A stretch of 20,731 bases of DNA, from positions 1 through 20,731 of the forward strand of contig SFHI01000018.1 of assembly GCA_004555705.1 (NCBI GenBank), read 5' to 3'. Each line of letters opens with the position of its first letter. Within the stretch, counting starts at the first letter, position 1. Source of the stretch: Clostridiales bacterium. GTDB lineage: Bacteria > Bacillota > Clostridia > Oscillospirales > Oscillospiraceae. The notes beneath the pieces are model-generated. The model did no database searches. It was not told the DNA's origin and was given only the letters and a program-made list of their open reading frames with translations. Positions 1-8,246 of this stretch are shown in pieces. Both the position numbers and the translations under genes were made by a program.

Positions 1-109
1 GGTGCTTTTCGATACATTTCCCCTCTAACCGGGGGATTGCCACACCAGTCTGCGGACTGGTTCGCAATGACAGGAAACTTTGAGGCGAAGCGACAAACAT
101 CAATTTATC
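1..109. repeat. Hairpin repeat R1, right half (copy A)
   Basis: This is the right half of the element seen whole at 13940-14153. It contains the segment CCCCTCTAACCGGGGGATT and then a strong stem-loop at 36-68 (ATTGC, CCAGTC, loop TGCG, GACTGG, GCAAT). It ends in AAACATCAATTTATC (95-109), a variant of the shared terminal motif AAACAACAATTTATC. The left half would lie before the window. No gene is visible in 1-165. No clear promoter for the next gene was found. Confidence 0.8.
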
Positions 110-165
110 GGCCTGTTGAGATTGTTGATAAACTCGATATCTGAAAGAGAAAGGGTGCAAACCAT

Positions 166-1236
166 ATGGATAACCAGCGCATTCTCCGGGTCACTGCCCG
201 GATGCGGGAGGCGGGATTGGAGCAGATTCTGGTCACCTCCACCACCTCAGTGTACTACCTGACCGGAATTTGGGTGGAGCCCCACGAGCGGATGATCGCC
301 CTGTGGCTTACCTCCGACGGGAAAGCCACCCTGTTCGGGAACGAGATTTTCGGCCTCGCCTCCACCCCGGAGCTGCCCTTTGTCGCCCACAAGGACGGGG
401 ACGACCCGGTGGCAGACCTGGCCAAAGCCGTGAAGCCCGGAAAGCTGGGCATCGACAAATTCTGGTACAGCAAGTTTCTCATCGGCCTGATGGCCCTTCG
501 TCCGGACGTGACCCCCGTCCACGGCTCCCTGCCGGTGGATGAAAACCGCACTTATAAGGACGCTCAGGAGCGCGCCGCCATGCGCCGTGCTTCCGCCATC
601 AACGACCAGGTTGTGGCCGCTGCCATCGCCGCGGTCCGGGAGGGTGTCCGGGAGAATGAGCTGGCCGCCCTGGTGAACCGGGAGTTCCTGGCCCGGGGCG
701 CCGACGGTGAGGGCGCCATGCTGGTGTGCTTCGGCCCCAACGGCGCGGACCCCCACCACGGCGCGGACGCCACTGTCCTGAAGCCCGGCGACAGCGTGAT
801 CTTCGACATCTTCACCCCCATCTCCCGCTACTGGTGCGACATGACCCGTACCGTGTTTTACAAAACCGTCAGCGACAAGCAGCGCCAGGTTTACGAACTG
901 GTGCGCCGGGCAAACGAGGCCGCCGAAGCCGCTGTCCGTCCCGGGGTTCCCCTGTCCCGGCTGGACGAAATCGCCCGGAACATCATCGCGGAAGGCGGTT
1001 ACGGTCCCTGCTTTACCCACCGGCTGGGCCACGGCTGCGGCATTGACTGCCACGAACCCCCCGATGTGTCCGGCGCCTCCGATGCCATCTGCCGTCCAGG
1101 CATGGTGTTCTCCATTGAACCGGGCATCTACCTGCCCGGAGAGTTCGGCGTCCGCATCGAGGACCTGGTCATGGTCACAGACAGCGGCTGTGAGGTGCTG
1201 AACAAGTATCCCAAGGAGCTGCAGGTCATCGGCTGA
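166..1236 (+). CDS. M24 family metallopeptidase (Xaa-Pro aminopeptidase/dipeptidase-like)
   Basis: This 356-residue protein has the two-part layout of Xaa-Pro peptidases. A creatinase-like N-terminal domain covers about residues 1-130 and a pita-bread M24 catalytic domain about 140-350. The expected five metal ligands are all visible: D214 (FDIF), D225 (CDMTRT), H289 (GHGCG), E318 (IEPGIY) and E332 (RIEDLV), with a further conserved histidine in HEPP (H296). It should therefore be an active, cytoplasmic, two-metal peptidase that removes or splits residues next to proline; no signal peptide is seen. The ATG at 166 is preceded by AAAGGGTG about 8 nt upstream. Length is normal for the family. 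The gene stands alone between a repeat and an intron remnant that begins 9 bp after its stop, so its operon context is lost. The exact peptide substrate is unknown. Confidence 0.92.
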   Translation: MDNQRILRVTARMREAGLEQILVTSTTSVYYLTGIWVEPHERMIALWLTSDGKATLFGNEIFGLASTPELPFVAHKDGDDPVADLAKAVKPGKLGIDKFWYSKFLIGLMALRPDVTPVHGSLPVDENRTYKDAQERAAMRRASAINDQVVAAAIAAVREGVRENELAALVNREFLARGADGEGAMLVCFGPNGADPHHGADATVLKPGDSVIFDIFTPISRYWCDMTRTVFYKTVSDKQRQVYELVRRANEAAEAAVRPGVPLSRLDEIARNIIAEGGYGPCFTHRLGHGCGIDCHEPPDVSGASDAICRPGMVFSIEPGIYLPGEFGVRIEDLVMVTDSGCEVLNKYPKELQVIG

Positions 1237-1288
1237 CAAAATAAATCGGGTAGGAGGGACTGACTGAGAAGTCGCCCCGACCTCTCAC

Positions 1289-1322
1289 AACACCGTGCGT
1301 ACCGTTCGGTACACGGCGGTTT
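1289..1322 (-). ncRNA. Group II intron domain V hairpin
   Basis: On the - strand the sequence folds as CCGTG, TACC, loop GAAC, GGTA, a two-base CG bulge, CACGG. That is the expected shape of the 34-nt catalytic domain V: two helices separated by a dinucleotide bulge and capped by a four-base loop. It lies between the maturase remnant and the intron's 3' end, as in intact elements. Without the other domains it is not expected to splice. Confidence 0.75.
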
Positions 1323-1337
1323 CCAAGTTTTCGCTGT

Positions 1338-1673
1338 TACTTCCAGGTAGTAGTCAAGGAAGGATGTGGCTTCCTTCAAGCGTTCCTTTGAGATAGCCTG
1401 CTTCACAATTGGGCTATCAGCACTTCGCCGGTAGCCTTTTCTCGTATTTGCCATTCTCATAGCGATTGCGCGGGATGTTCCCAGCTTCCGCAAGCTGCGG
1501 TATTTATACCCAATCATTTTCCAGCTTTTCCAGATGTGTGTCCTCAGTCTCGTTCGCAGCAATTCATCTATCCTCGTCAGATAGCTTTTCATCCGATTTT
1601 CGGCCGTCTCATACGCAGATGCTGTTTCCTGGCCATAGACCAGGAGAACCCCCCGCAGCGCCCTGGAACCCAT
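1338..1673 (-). pseudogene. Group II intron reverse transcriptase/maturase, C-terminal fragment
   Basis: The frame carries the conserved C-terminal maturase part of intron-encoded proteins: TRIDELLRTRLRTHIWKSWK, then GYKYRSLRKLGTS, NTRKGYRRSADSPI and finally FLDYYLEV. Full proteins of this family are roughly 400-600 residues; here only about 85 residues are recognisable (about 1338-1613), and the part before YETAENRMKS does not look like the family. The polymerase motifs, including YADD, are missing, so it cannot be active. The frame also lacks its own stop and runs on through domain V, which suggests further decay. The ATG at 1673 is simply the first in the open frame. Confidence 0.85.
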
Positions 1674-1767
1674 CCATAAGCCGCGGAGCCGCTCCGGCGT
1701 GACAAGTTACCGCGTCACCTCCGGGGTCAGAACCAACTCCCTTTCCTGAGCAAACCATATTGACCCG

Positions 1768-1809
1768 AAATCAGCAGGTGCCGCGCTTTGCGCAGTACCT
1801 GCTGATTTT
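1768..1809 (-). terminator. Hairpin terminator after the leftward liv/LarA-like operon
   Basis: A perfect 12-bp inverted repeat (AAATCAGCAGGT and ACCTGCTGATTT) has a further GCGC pairing inside the loop. It lies 26 bp past the stop of the LarA-like gene and has short T-runs on both sides, so it could act in both directions. Confidence 0.65.
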
Positions 1810-1834
1810 GTCGCGTCTGCTGTTGGGGAACGGC

Positions 1835-3124
1835 TCAAAACAGGTTTCCGTTTTCGTCGAAGTCAAGTTCAAAGGGTTCTGACACGATTTCCATATCGCT
1901 TCTATCCCTTACTTCCTCATAATAGGCTTCGGAAAGCAGGATGTACTCAAGATGAAGGGTGTCCGGAATCCGAATCACTCTGGGATGCGCCTTGTCCGTT
2001 CCGACAAGGCTGCGGATGCAAACCTGAATGCACTCTTTGTGATTGGCCATAATCATCGGAACACGGGCAAGGGTCAGGACAGTGCTTGTGATGGAGTTGA
2101 TATAGAAAGCTTCAAAGTCCGCCTCATTCACCACCTGCTGGCTGACAACATCGGCGTTGCATATTCCGTGGCAATTCCCGTGGGTCTGGGGAGTGAGGCC
2201 GAGGATAGCAACCTTTTGCGCGTCAACTCCTCCGGAAGCGTACTCCGGAAGGATAAACCTGCCGGTGATATTCGGGTCCATTCCCTCACCGCTGATGTTC
2301 TTCCCCACCCTGTCCACGACCAATACATCGCAGCTGCCCGGCAGCAGCCCTGGCATATTCGCAAATGCCTGCTCCAGCATGCGGGGCTCCGTCTCTTCAA
2401 TTTCTTCTGCCGGAACGACATTAAGAATACAGGTCTGATCGTAGGCGTTCTCAACAACCGCCACCGCGAACAGGACAGGATAGTTTTTCAGGATTGTCAT
2501 GCCGTTCTGATACACATTTTTTGCAAGATTCCCCACACCTTCGTCATGGGTCCTTTCGGCGCCTTTCTGCTTGGCCAGGCCGATTGCCATCATTTTCAGG
2601 ATGCCGCTCTCGTATTTCCCCCGGAAGGCGGTGTGCGGTTTGACACGGCAGGACAAAATGATTCCGTCGGCCTGTGCGGCGTATTTGTCAAGAAAAACCT
2701 CCTTCCCGTCCGGGTTTCTGCCGGCCATAACGGTCTCCATGGTGCAGCGGATAGGGCATCCCATTGACGCTTCCGTAAAACCAAGCGCCGCAAGCACCTC
2801 CCGCTGGCCCTCGGCCGTTGCGCCGCCGTGGCATCCCATTCCGGGGACCAGGAAGGGATGGGCTCCGCGTTCCTTCACGCAGTCGACCACGGTCTTGACA
2901 ATAGCCACCTGGTTACAGATACCCCGGGAGCCCACGGCAATCGCGATGTTCTGACCGGGCTTGATTTTTCCTCCGGTTTTTTCCGTGCGCATTCCTTCCC
3001 GAACGAGCTGGGGAATCTGTTCGGGGGGAATACTGTTGTTTTTGAAAATCTGTCTCGCTCGGAACATCCTCGGAACAGGGGTGTCTTTCACAAGCGCGGA
3101 GACTTTTTCGCGTTTTGCAAACAT
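1835..3124 (-). CDS. LarA-like protein (DUF2088, lactate racemase family)
   Basis: This 429-residue soluble protein resembles LarA, the nickel-dependent lactate racemase, and its homologues. The N-terminal half has the DUF2088 pattern AIAVGSRGICNQ (about 61-72), VPGMGCHGGAT (93-103) and KPHTAFRGKYESGILK (162-177), followed by RTH (191-193). H99, H164, K177 and H193 are plausible counterparts of the histidines and the cofactor-bearing lysine of LarA; this is inferred by spacing, not by alignment. Family members invert the configuration of 2-hydroxyacids using a nickel-pincer nucleotide cofactor made by LarB, LarC and LarE. None of those three is in the window. The start has a good site (GGAGGAAGCTGT before ATG). 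It is the last gene of the leftward operon, 13 bp after livF, so its substrate is probably what the ABC transporter imports. Lactate itself is only one possibility. Confidence 0.8.
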   Translation of the reverse strand: MFAKREKVSALVKDTPVPRMFRARQIFKNNSIPPEQIPQLVREGMRTEKTGGKIKPGQNIAIAVGSRGICNQVAIVKTVVDCVKERGAHPFLVPGMGCHGGATAEGQREVLAALGFTEASMGCPIRCTMETVMAGRNPDGKEVFLDKYAAQADGIILSCRVKPHTAFRGKYESGILKMMAIGLAKQKGAERTHDEGVGNLAKNVYQNGMTILKNYPVLFAVAVVENAYDQTCILNVVPAEEIEETEPRMLEQAFANMPGLLPGSCDVLVVDRVGKNISGEGMDPNITGRFILPEYASGGVDAQKVAILGLTPQTHGNCHGICNADVVSQQVVNEADFEAFYINSITSTVLTLARVPMIMANHKECIQVCIRSLVGTDKAHPRVIRIPDTLHLEYILLSEAYYEEVRDRSDMEIVSEPFELDFDENGNLF

Positions 3125-3137
3125 ACAGCTTCCTCCG

Positions 3138-3860
3138 TCAGTCGGTACCGCCGAGATACGCCTTTCTCACATTCTCATCATTCATCAAATGCTCGCTGGT
3201 ATCCTGAAGAATGATCTCGCCGTTTTGCATAACATAGCCACGGCTGGCAGTATTCAGCGCAATCTTTGAGTTTTGCTCCACAAACAGAATGGTGGTTCCT
3301 TCCCGGTTGATTTCCCGGATTGCCTCAAATATCTCCGCCACGATCAGCGGCGCCAAGCCCAGAGAGGGTTCGTCCAAAAGGATCATTTTGGGATTCGCGA
3401 TCAGCGCCTGGCCAATGGCGAGCATCTGCTGTTCACCGCCGGAAAGGGTGCCGCCGCTCTGAAGCCGCCGCTCCTCCAGACGGGGAAAACGATGATACAC
3501 GCTTTTGAGGTCCTCCCGGATTTTTCTGGAATCCTTTCTTGTAAAAGCCCCGATCAACAGGTTTTCTTCAACGGTAAGCTTGGAGAACACATGCCGGCCT
3601 TCCAGCACCTGCACAAGCCCCATCTTTGCGATTTTGTTTCCCTTAAGGCCGGTAATCTCCTTCCCGTTGAACACAATTCTGCCGCGGACGCCCTTGGAGT
3701 CCGTTAAGCCGGAGATCGTTTGCAGCGTTGTGGTTTTTCCGGCGCCGTTTGCACCGATGAGGGTAACGATTTCGCCTTCCTCCACGGTCAGGTCAATTCC
3801 CTTGACGACGTGAATATTGCCGTAGCTGTAATGAAAATCATGTAGTTCCAGTAATGCCAT
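3138..3860 (-). CDS. livF: Branched-chain amino acid-type ABC transporter ATPase (LivF-like)
   Basis: This 240-residue ATPase powers a HAAT-family importer together with LivG. Walker A is GANGAGKTT (36-44), the signature is LSGGEQQ (139-145) and Walker B is MILLDEP (159-165). The switch position reads FVEQN, with Gln instead of His, as is normal in LivF. The start is taken at 3860 because GGGAGGAGA lies just upstream; an in-frame ATG at 3887 would add nine residues inside livG and has no such site. Only one base separates it from the livG stop, so the two are probably translationally coupled. The substrate of the complex is not known; this family also carries amides, urea, aromatic acids and other small carboxylates. 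Confidence 0.93.
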   Translation of the reverse strand: MALLELHDFHYSYGNIHVVKGIDLTVEEGEIVTLIGANGAGKTTTLQTISGLTDSKGVRGRIVFNGKEITGLKGNKIAKMGLVQVLEGRHVFSKLTVEENLLIGAFTRKDSRKIREDLKSVYHRFPRLEERRLQSGGTLSGGEQQMLAIGQALIANPKMILLDEPSLGLAPLIVAEIFEAIREINREGTTILFVEQNSKIALNTASRGYVMQNGEIILQDTSEHLMNDENVRKAYLGGTD

Positions 3861-3861
3861 T

Positions 3862-4614
3862 TTATTCTCCTCCCAGATATGCCGCAATCACATCCGGATT
3901 TTGCTGAATCTGAGCAGGCTTTCCCTCCGCGAGAAGCTTGCCATAGTTCAGGACATAGATGTAGTCACAAAGGTTCATCATCAGATTCATATCATGCTCG
4001 ATGATCAATATGCTGATCCCCATTGCGGCAATCTTCTTTAGGAGCACCATCAGTTCATCATTCTCATGGGAATTCATACCCGCCGCAGGCTCGTCCAGCA
4101 GCAGGAGCTTGGGGTCGCTCGCCATACCGCGGACAATCTCAAGGAGCCGCTGCTGGCCATAGGACAGGCTTCCAGCTTCGTCATTGGCCTGCTTTTCCAG
4201 TCCAACGAACTCCAGCAGCTTCATGGCCTTCTTCCGGAGCTCCTTCTCCTCAGCGCGCTGGGACGGAAGATGCAGCAGCGAGGCAAAAAAATTGGATTTG
4301 ATCCGGCTGTGCATCCCCACAAGCACGTTTTCCAGGACGGTCATTTTTTTAAACAGATTGATGACCTGATATGTTCTGGAAATTCCCGCCTCATTGATTT
4401 GAAAGCACCGCTTTCCGGTAATGTTCTTACCGTCAAAGATAATCTCACCGGAGTCGGGCGTATAGACACCGCTGGCAATGTTGAAAAACGTGGTCTTTCC
4501 CGCGCCGTTGGGGCCGATCAATCCAGTAATGCTTCCGTCGCGGACTTCCATGCTGACATGATTCACCGCAACCAGGCCGCCGAAGCTCAGCGTGACATCC
4601 TTAACCTGCAGCAT
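3862..4614 (-). CDS. livG: Branched-chain amino acid-type ABC transporter ATPase (LivG-like)
   Basis: This 250-residue partner ATPase has Walker A GPNGAGKTT (34-42), signature LSYGQQR (150-156), Walker B LLLLDEP (170-176) and switch histidine in IIEHDM (H207). The C-terminal segment with GKLLAEG and VIAAYLGGE is typical of LivG. The start at 4614 is chosen for the upstream AAGGAGG; it overlaps the end of livM by 14 bp. A longer frame from 4665 lacks support. It binds the membrane permease pair on the cytoplasmic side and forms a heterodimer with LivF. Confidence 0.93.
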   Translation of the reverse strand: MLQVKDVTLSFGGLVAVNHVSMEVRDGSITGLIGPNGAGKTTFFNIASGVYTPDSGEIIFDGKNITGKRCFQINEAGISRTYQVINLFKKMTVLENVLVGMHSRIKSNFFASLLHLPSQRAEEKELRKKAMKLLEFVGLEKQANDEAGSLSYGQQRLLEIVRGMASDPKLLLLDEPAAGMNSHENDELMVLLKKIAAMGISILIIEHDMNLMMNLCDYIYVLNYGKLLAEGKPAQIQQNPDVIAAYLGGE

Positions 4615-5587
4615 CTTTCGCCGCCTCCTTCTTTCGCCGGAATACGTTTTTGATTGCTTTCTCAACTGTCCCGTAAATTCCTCCCGGAATCAAAACAATG
4701 ACAGCCAGCAGCAGAATACCGTAGATAAACATCTGATAGCGTTCCGCACTTCTGAGCAGCTCGTTCAAAAGCATAACCACCGTCACACCGCAGATGGGGC
4801 CGGCAAGAGATGCCGTTCCGCCAAACAGCAGCATGGTCAGGAACATGACGCTTTGCTTCTGCATAAAAGTATCGGGGCTGATGTAGCGGACAAGGTGGGC
4901 ATACATGGCCCCCGCGAACGCCGTATAAAAGGCGCTGACAGCAAATGCGATCACCTTGTATTTACGCACATTAACGCCCATGCCGTCTGCAGCATGATGG
5001 TTCTCGCGAATCGCGATGAACGCGCGCCCGACCTGCGAGTTGACCAGCATCTGCTTCGCAGTAAGGAACAGCACCGCGCAACCCAGCGCGTAGTAATAGA
5101 ATCTGGGGTAGGTATCCAGCGTCAGCCCGAAGAAATTGATGGATTCGGTATAATAGCCCACAAAATTATTGGTAATTCCTCCGGGAGAATGGGAAATAAT
5201 CTGATATACGATTTCGCCGAAGGACAGCGTCGCCAGCGACAAAAAGTGGAACACCAGTTTGGACGCCGGGTAGGCGATCACCGCGCCCACCGACGCGGCA
5301 AGGACAGCGGCAATTACCATTGTCAGCATAATCGGAATGCCGCAGTAGTCATGCAGCAGGCAGGATCCGTATGCGCCGATGGCAAAGAACGCCGCGTGTC
5401 CCATAGATATTTGTCCACAGTAGCCAAACACGATGTCCAGTCCAGAAACAGCAATCACATACAGCAGGATAAAACAGCAGATCAGGATTGCGTAGGGAAA
5501 TCCCGAGAAAATGAGCGGAACCGACAGCAGCAGCACCGCCAGCAAAGCCAGCAGGGGCCTTTTGAGATTCTTCTGTGTACGTTTCAT
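4601..5587 (-). CDS. livM: Branched-chain amino acid-type ABC transporter permease (LivM-like)
   Basis: This 328-residue membrane protein has about nine or ten hydrophobic segments, starting with LLALLAVLLLSVPLIFSGF near the N-terminus. The family hallmark GYCGQISMGHAAFFAIGAYG follows after about 53 residues, and the loop AIRENHHAADGMGVNVRKYK (about residues 192-211) is the usual coupling region that contacts the ATPase. It is preceded by AGGAGGAAGT before the ATG, 9 bp after livH. With LivH it forms the translocation pore. Confidence 0.93.
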   Translation of the reverse strand: MKRTQKNLKRPLLALLAVLLLSVPLIFSGFPYAILICCFILLYVIAVSGLDIVFGYCGQISMGHAAFFAIGAYGSCLLHDYCGIPIMLTMVIAAVLAASVGAVIAYPASKLVFHFLSLATLSFGEIVYQIISHSPGGITNNFVGYYTESINFFGLTLDTYPRFYYYALGCAVLFLTAKQMLVNSQVGRAFIAIRENHHAADGMGVNVRKYKVIAFAVSAFYTAFAGAMYAHLVRYISPDTFMQKQSVMFLTMLLFGGTASLAGPICGVTVVMLLNELLRSAERYQMFIYGILLLAVIVLIPGGIYGTVEKAIKNVFRRKKEAAKDAAG

Positions 5588-5596
5588 ACTTCCTCC

Positions 5597-6469
5597 TCAG
5601 TCTTGAAGCGCCCGTTCATTAAAGATACCGGTGGGTCGGAGAAACAGGAACAACAAAAGAATAATATAAGAAATCATGTCCTTATATTCACTGCTGAGAA
5701 ATCCCGCAACCAGGGTCTCAATGATACCGAGCAAAAGGCCGCCAACAATGGCGCCGTACATGTTCCCGTAGCCGCCTGATACTGCAGATGCGGAGGCTTT
5801 TTTCCCGATGGTCGCGCCCAATGTGGTGTAAACTCCATACACCGGCCCAATCAGCATGCCGCCCAGCGCGGCAAATCCGGCAGCCAAGCCCCAGGTCAGT
5901 CCCGTTGTTAATGACACGTTGATTCCCCGTGCCTCAGCGGCCACCCGGTCCATGGAGGCCGCGCGCATGGCGGTGCCCAGCTTAGTTTTGGACATAAACA
6001 GGTGAAGAATCAGCATACACGCCAGGGAAACCAGGATGCAGACAACGGACTCCATCTGCACATAGATACTGCCCAGCTTGATTCTCGAAATGCTGAAAAT
6101 TGCCGGAAAATACTTGGTTTTTGTTCCAAAAGCCAGCATCGTGCCGTTCTGGATGATGTAGGAAAGGGCGATGGTGGACAGCACCACATAAATGATCAGC
6201 ACCTTTTTGTTCAGCAGACGGCGAATGATAAATTTTTCGATCAGCATTCCCACGGCAAACCCGAAACCCACAGCCAGAACCAGAGAAACCACGAACGGCA
6301 GCTTCAGAACGGTGAAAAAGGTCACGCCGAGAAACGCGCCCAGGGTAAGTAAGTCGCCCTGGGCGAAGGTCAGCAGGCCCGATGCTTTATAAATCAGGCT
6401 GTACCCCAGGGCAATTAGGCCATAAACACTGCCGATCACAAGGCCTGAAATAAGCAGTTGCCAAAACAT
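5597..6469 (-). CDS. livH: Branched-chain amino acid-type ABC transporter permease (LivH-like)
   Basis: This permease of 290 residues starts MFWQLLISGLVIGSVYGLIA and carries the family pattern LTFAQGDLLTLGAFLG. The coupling loop AMRAASMDRVAAEARGINV and the glycine-rich GGYGNMYGAIVGG stretch are also present. The start at 6469 follows ACAGGAGGATAAAT, a strong ribosome binding site. The frame stays open for a further 116 codons upstream to 6817, but that part is low-hydrophobicity, arginine-rich and unlike the family, so I treat it as untranslated leader. The gene is separated from livK by a 463-bp gap rich in inverted repeats. Confidence 0.93.
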   Translation of the reverse strand: MFWQLLISGLVIGSVYGLIALGYSLIYKASGLLTFAQGDLLTLGAFLGVTFFTVLKLPFVVSLVLAVGFGFAVGMLIEKFIIRRLLNKKVLIIYVVLSTIALSYIIQNGTMLAFGTKTKYFPAIFSISRIKLGSIYVQMESVVCILVSLACMLILHLFMSKTKLGTAMRAASMDRVAAEARGINVSLTTGLTWGLAAGFAALGGMLIGPVYGVYTTLGATIGKKASASAVSGGYGNMYGAIVGGLLLGIIETLVAGFLSSEYKDMISYIILLLFLFLRPTGIFNERALQD

Positions 6470-6932
6470 ATTTATCCTCCTGTCAGGAAAGGCGGAAACG
6501 CCCGAAAACGGCGGGGCCTCAGAAACCCAGAGGACGATTTCTGAGGCGGCGCGTTTTTTCGGAAGCGTCCGGCTCTTGATTGTAAAAATACTCTGATAAA
6601 ACCAGCGGAAACGAATTATTCTCTCCGGAGGGTGGAAACGCAGAAACACCGGATGCGTTTCCCGTCTTTTCCCAGCCCACCGGAGCGCGGTATTTCCGCC
6701 GTCAGCCACGGACAGCTGCCACGGGCACGCTGCGTTTCTGGCAGCCCGGATCAGAGTGCCTGATGCCCCGCCCCCTGCGGGGCTCAGACGCTGATGCGAA
6801 TAAAGCCCCATGCGCAAACCGTTCTGTTGATTGACGGCGCGATATATCGCATGGGACGTTCTTCATTCAGATTACATACTCTTCTGCAGGTGGGGTCTTT
6901 CGGCTCCACCTGCAGAAGAAAGCGCGGGGAAA
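6470..6932 (-). other. Structured gap between livK and livH (no gene)
   Basis: No believable gene lies here. It holds several perfect inverted repeats: CCTCAGAAA/TTTCTGAGG (6517-6546), GGAAACGCA/TGCGTTTCC (6634-6662) and GCCCCGC/GCGGGGC (6765-6783), plus the livK-proximal hairpin at 6881-6918. No convincing promoter was found on the - strand. It may be a processing or attenuation region that lets the binding protein be made in excess over the membrane subunits, as is common in such operons. That role is inference. Confidence 0.55.
6881..6918 (-). terminator. Hairpin just after livK (partial terminator or mRNA stabiliser)
   Basis: A perfect 13-bp stem (CTTCTGCAGGTGG and CCACCTGCAGAAG) begins 15 bp after the livK stop. 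It is not followed by a real T-run on the - strand. It may be leaky or protect the 3' end of the livK message rather than stop transcription fully. Confidence 0.6.
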
Positions 6933-8168
6933 TCATTTCAGGCCGTTGCCTGCGGCAAGCCATTCGCTGACAAGAACATTCTTTCCGTCAATTCGGATGA
7001 ATTTATTGAAGTCCGACAAGCCTTCCCGGTTGCCGGCAGAATAGTCCAGAATTCCGCCCAGTCCCTGAAGTCCGGTCACCTGATTCACCGCATCCCGGAT
7101 GGCGGCGTGATCATTCGTTCCGGCATTCTTTGCGGCCTCCCACAGAACCAGCAGGCTGTCGTACACACGGTAGGCGCTGTCCGTAGCGGGAAGGGTGCCG
7201 TAAAGGCTTTGGTACTCAGTCAGGAACGCCAGCATGGTGGGGTCCGTGCAGGCATCCAGGGAGGAATAGGTCAGGTAAGGCGCGGCAAACGCCACATAGT
7301 CCGCGTTGTCGACTCCGGCGACCTCTACAGCATCGGTGGGCAGCGCTTCCTTGTTCAGGATCAGGCCCTCATAGCCGTACTGGCGAAGCTGCTTGATAAA
7401 TACACCATAGGTTGCGCCCACAGTAGACATGAACACCGCATCTGGATTGGAAGCGATGATCCGGGTAATCTGGCCGGAAAAATCGCTGTCGCCGTCATTG
7501 TAGGCTTCCTCTGTAAGCACCTCGATATTCTGCTCACCGCACGAAGCAATAAAGGACTGGGCGGTGGCAATCGCGGATTCATCCTGGCCCCGGAAAACCG
7601 CCACACTGGAAACTCCCAGATCCTTGGCCAGTTCAACGGCCTTGGGCGTTGTATAGTCACTGTTCACACAGGCCCGGAAAAGGTACTCCCATCCCTGCGC
7701 CATATACGTCGGAGAAAGGCCGGTACCGAAAGAGACAATCTCGGCTTTGTTAAGGGCTTCACCAGTGGCCAGCACGGCACTGGAAATGCAGGAGGTGATG
7801 CAGGCATCCACTTTATCCACCTCGATGAGCTTTGTCACGACCTTGACAGCCTCCTCCGGGGAGCCCTGGTCATCATACACAACATATCTTACGGTCGCGC
7901 CATTGATGCCGCCCTCGGCGTTCATCTTGTCAACTACCATTTTCAGCGCGTTCTGGGCCTCTTCTCCATAAATTGCGTTGGCGCCGGACATGACATTATA
8001 CATACCGATCACAAACTCGTCTTTTCCGGATTCGCCGGTTTCCGTTTTCTCAACAGGCGCAGAGGAAGGCTGGGTCCCTTCTGCTGGGCTCTGCGTGGTG
8101 TTTCCCGAACAGGCTGTCAGGGAGAGGAGCATAACGAGTGCAAGTACAAATGCGATTGTCTTTTTCAT
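6933..8168 (-). CDS. livK: ABC transporter substrate-binding lipoprotein (LivK-like)
   Basis: This 411-residue protein begins with a lipoprotein signal peptide: MKK, a hydrophobic core, then lipobox LTAC with Cys20 as the lipidated residue. A Ser/Thr/Glu/Pro-rich tether of about 30 residues follows. The rest is a type I periplasmic-binding fold of the Leu/Ile/Val-binding class, starting FVIGMYNVMSGANAIYGEE and containing VRYVVYDDQGSPEEAVKVV and DGDSDFSGQITRI. It would sit on the outer face of the cell membrane and hand its ligand to LivHMGF. The start at 8168 follows GAAAGGA; an ATG at 8201 would put charged residues before the signal peptide. It is the first gene after the regulated leftward promoter. 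The ligand cannot be named from sequence. Confidence 0.93.
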   Translation of the reverse strand: MKKTIAFVLALVMLLSLTACSGNTTQSPAEGTQPSSAPVEKTETGESGKDEFVIGMYNVMSGANAIYGEEAQNALKMVVDKMNAEGGINGATVRYVVYDDQGSPEEAVKVVTKLIEVDKVDACITSCISSAVLATGEALNKAEIVSFGTGLSPTYMAQGWEYLFRACVNSDYTTPKAVELAKDLGVSSVAVFRGQDESAIATAQSFIASCGEQNIEVLTEEAYNDGDSDFSGQITRIIASNPDAVFMSTVGATYGVFIKQLRQYGYEGLILNKEALPTDAVEVAGVDNADYVAFAAPYLTYSSLDACTDPTMLAFLTEYQSLYGTLPATDSAYRVYDSLLVLWEAAKNAGTNDHAAIRDAVNQVTGLQGLGGILDYSAGNREGLSDFNKFIRIDGKNVLVSEWLAAGNGLK

Positions 8169-8246
8169 ACTTTCAGTCCTTTCTTTGATGTTGGCAGGCA
8201 CCCCGGTGCCTTTTATGTATCATGCAGGCACCTACACCCCCAATCT

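Larger units (their letters stand above)
1245..1673 (-). mobile_element. Group II intron, 5'-truncated 3' remnant
   Basis: Read on the - strand, this stretch carries the end of a maturase reading frame, then a group II domain V hairpin (1289-1322), then a domain VI-like stretch. It ends in CTCCTACCCGAT, which matches the usual 3' end of bacterial group II introns. Only the last few hundred bases remain; the 5' ribozyme domains and most of the reverse transcriptase are absent. The proposed intron boundary lies 9 bp beyond the stop of the M24 peptidase gene, which is on the other strand. The 5' limit of the remnant is uncertain. Bases 1674-1767 contain GC-rich inverted repeats (for example GTGAC/GTCAC at 1699-1718) that could be more of the intron, but I could not assign them. 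Confidence 0.85.

Noticed and set aside
247..1239. Open frame of 330 codons opposite the M24 peptidase
   Set aside because: Shadow frame; the + strand protein has all five metal ligands.
1128..1337. C-terminal continuation of the maturase frame past the intron into the peptidase gene
   Set aside because: The frame reads through domain V and the intron end only because the normal stop is lost; it has no family similarity there.
4592..5779. Open frame of 395 codons on the + strand
   Set aside because: It is antisense to livM; Gln/His/Arg-rich with no recognisable motif.
6470..6817. N-terminal extension of LivH by 116 codons
   Set aside because: Strong ribosome site and family-like start at 6469; the extension is arginine-rich and crosses hairpins.
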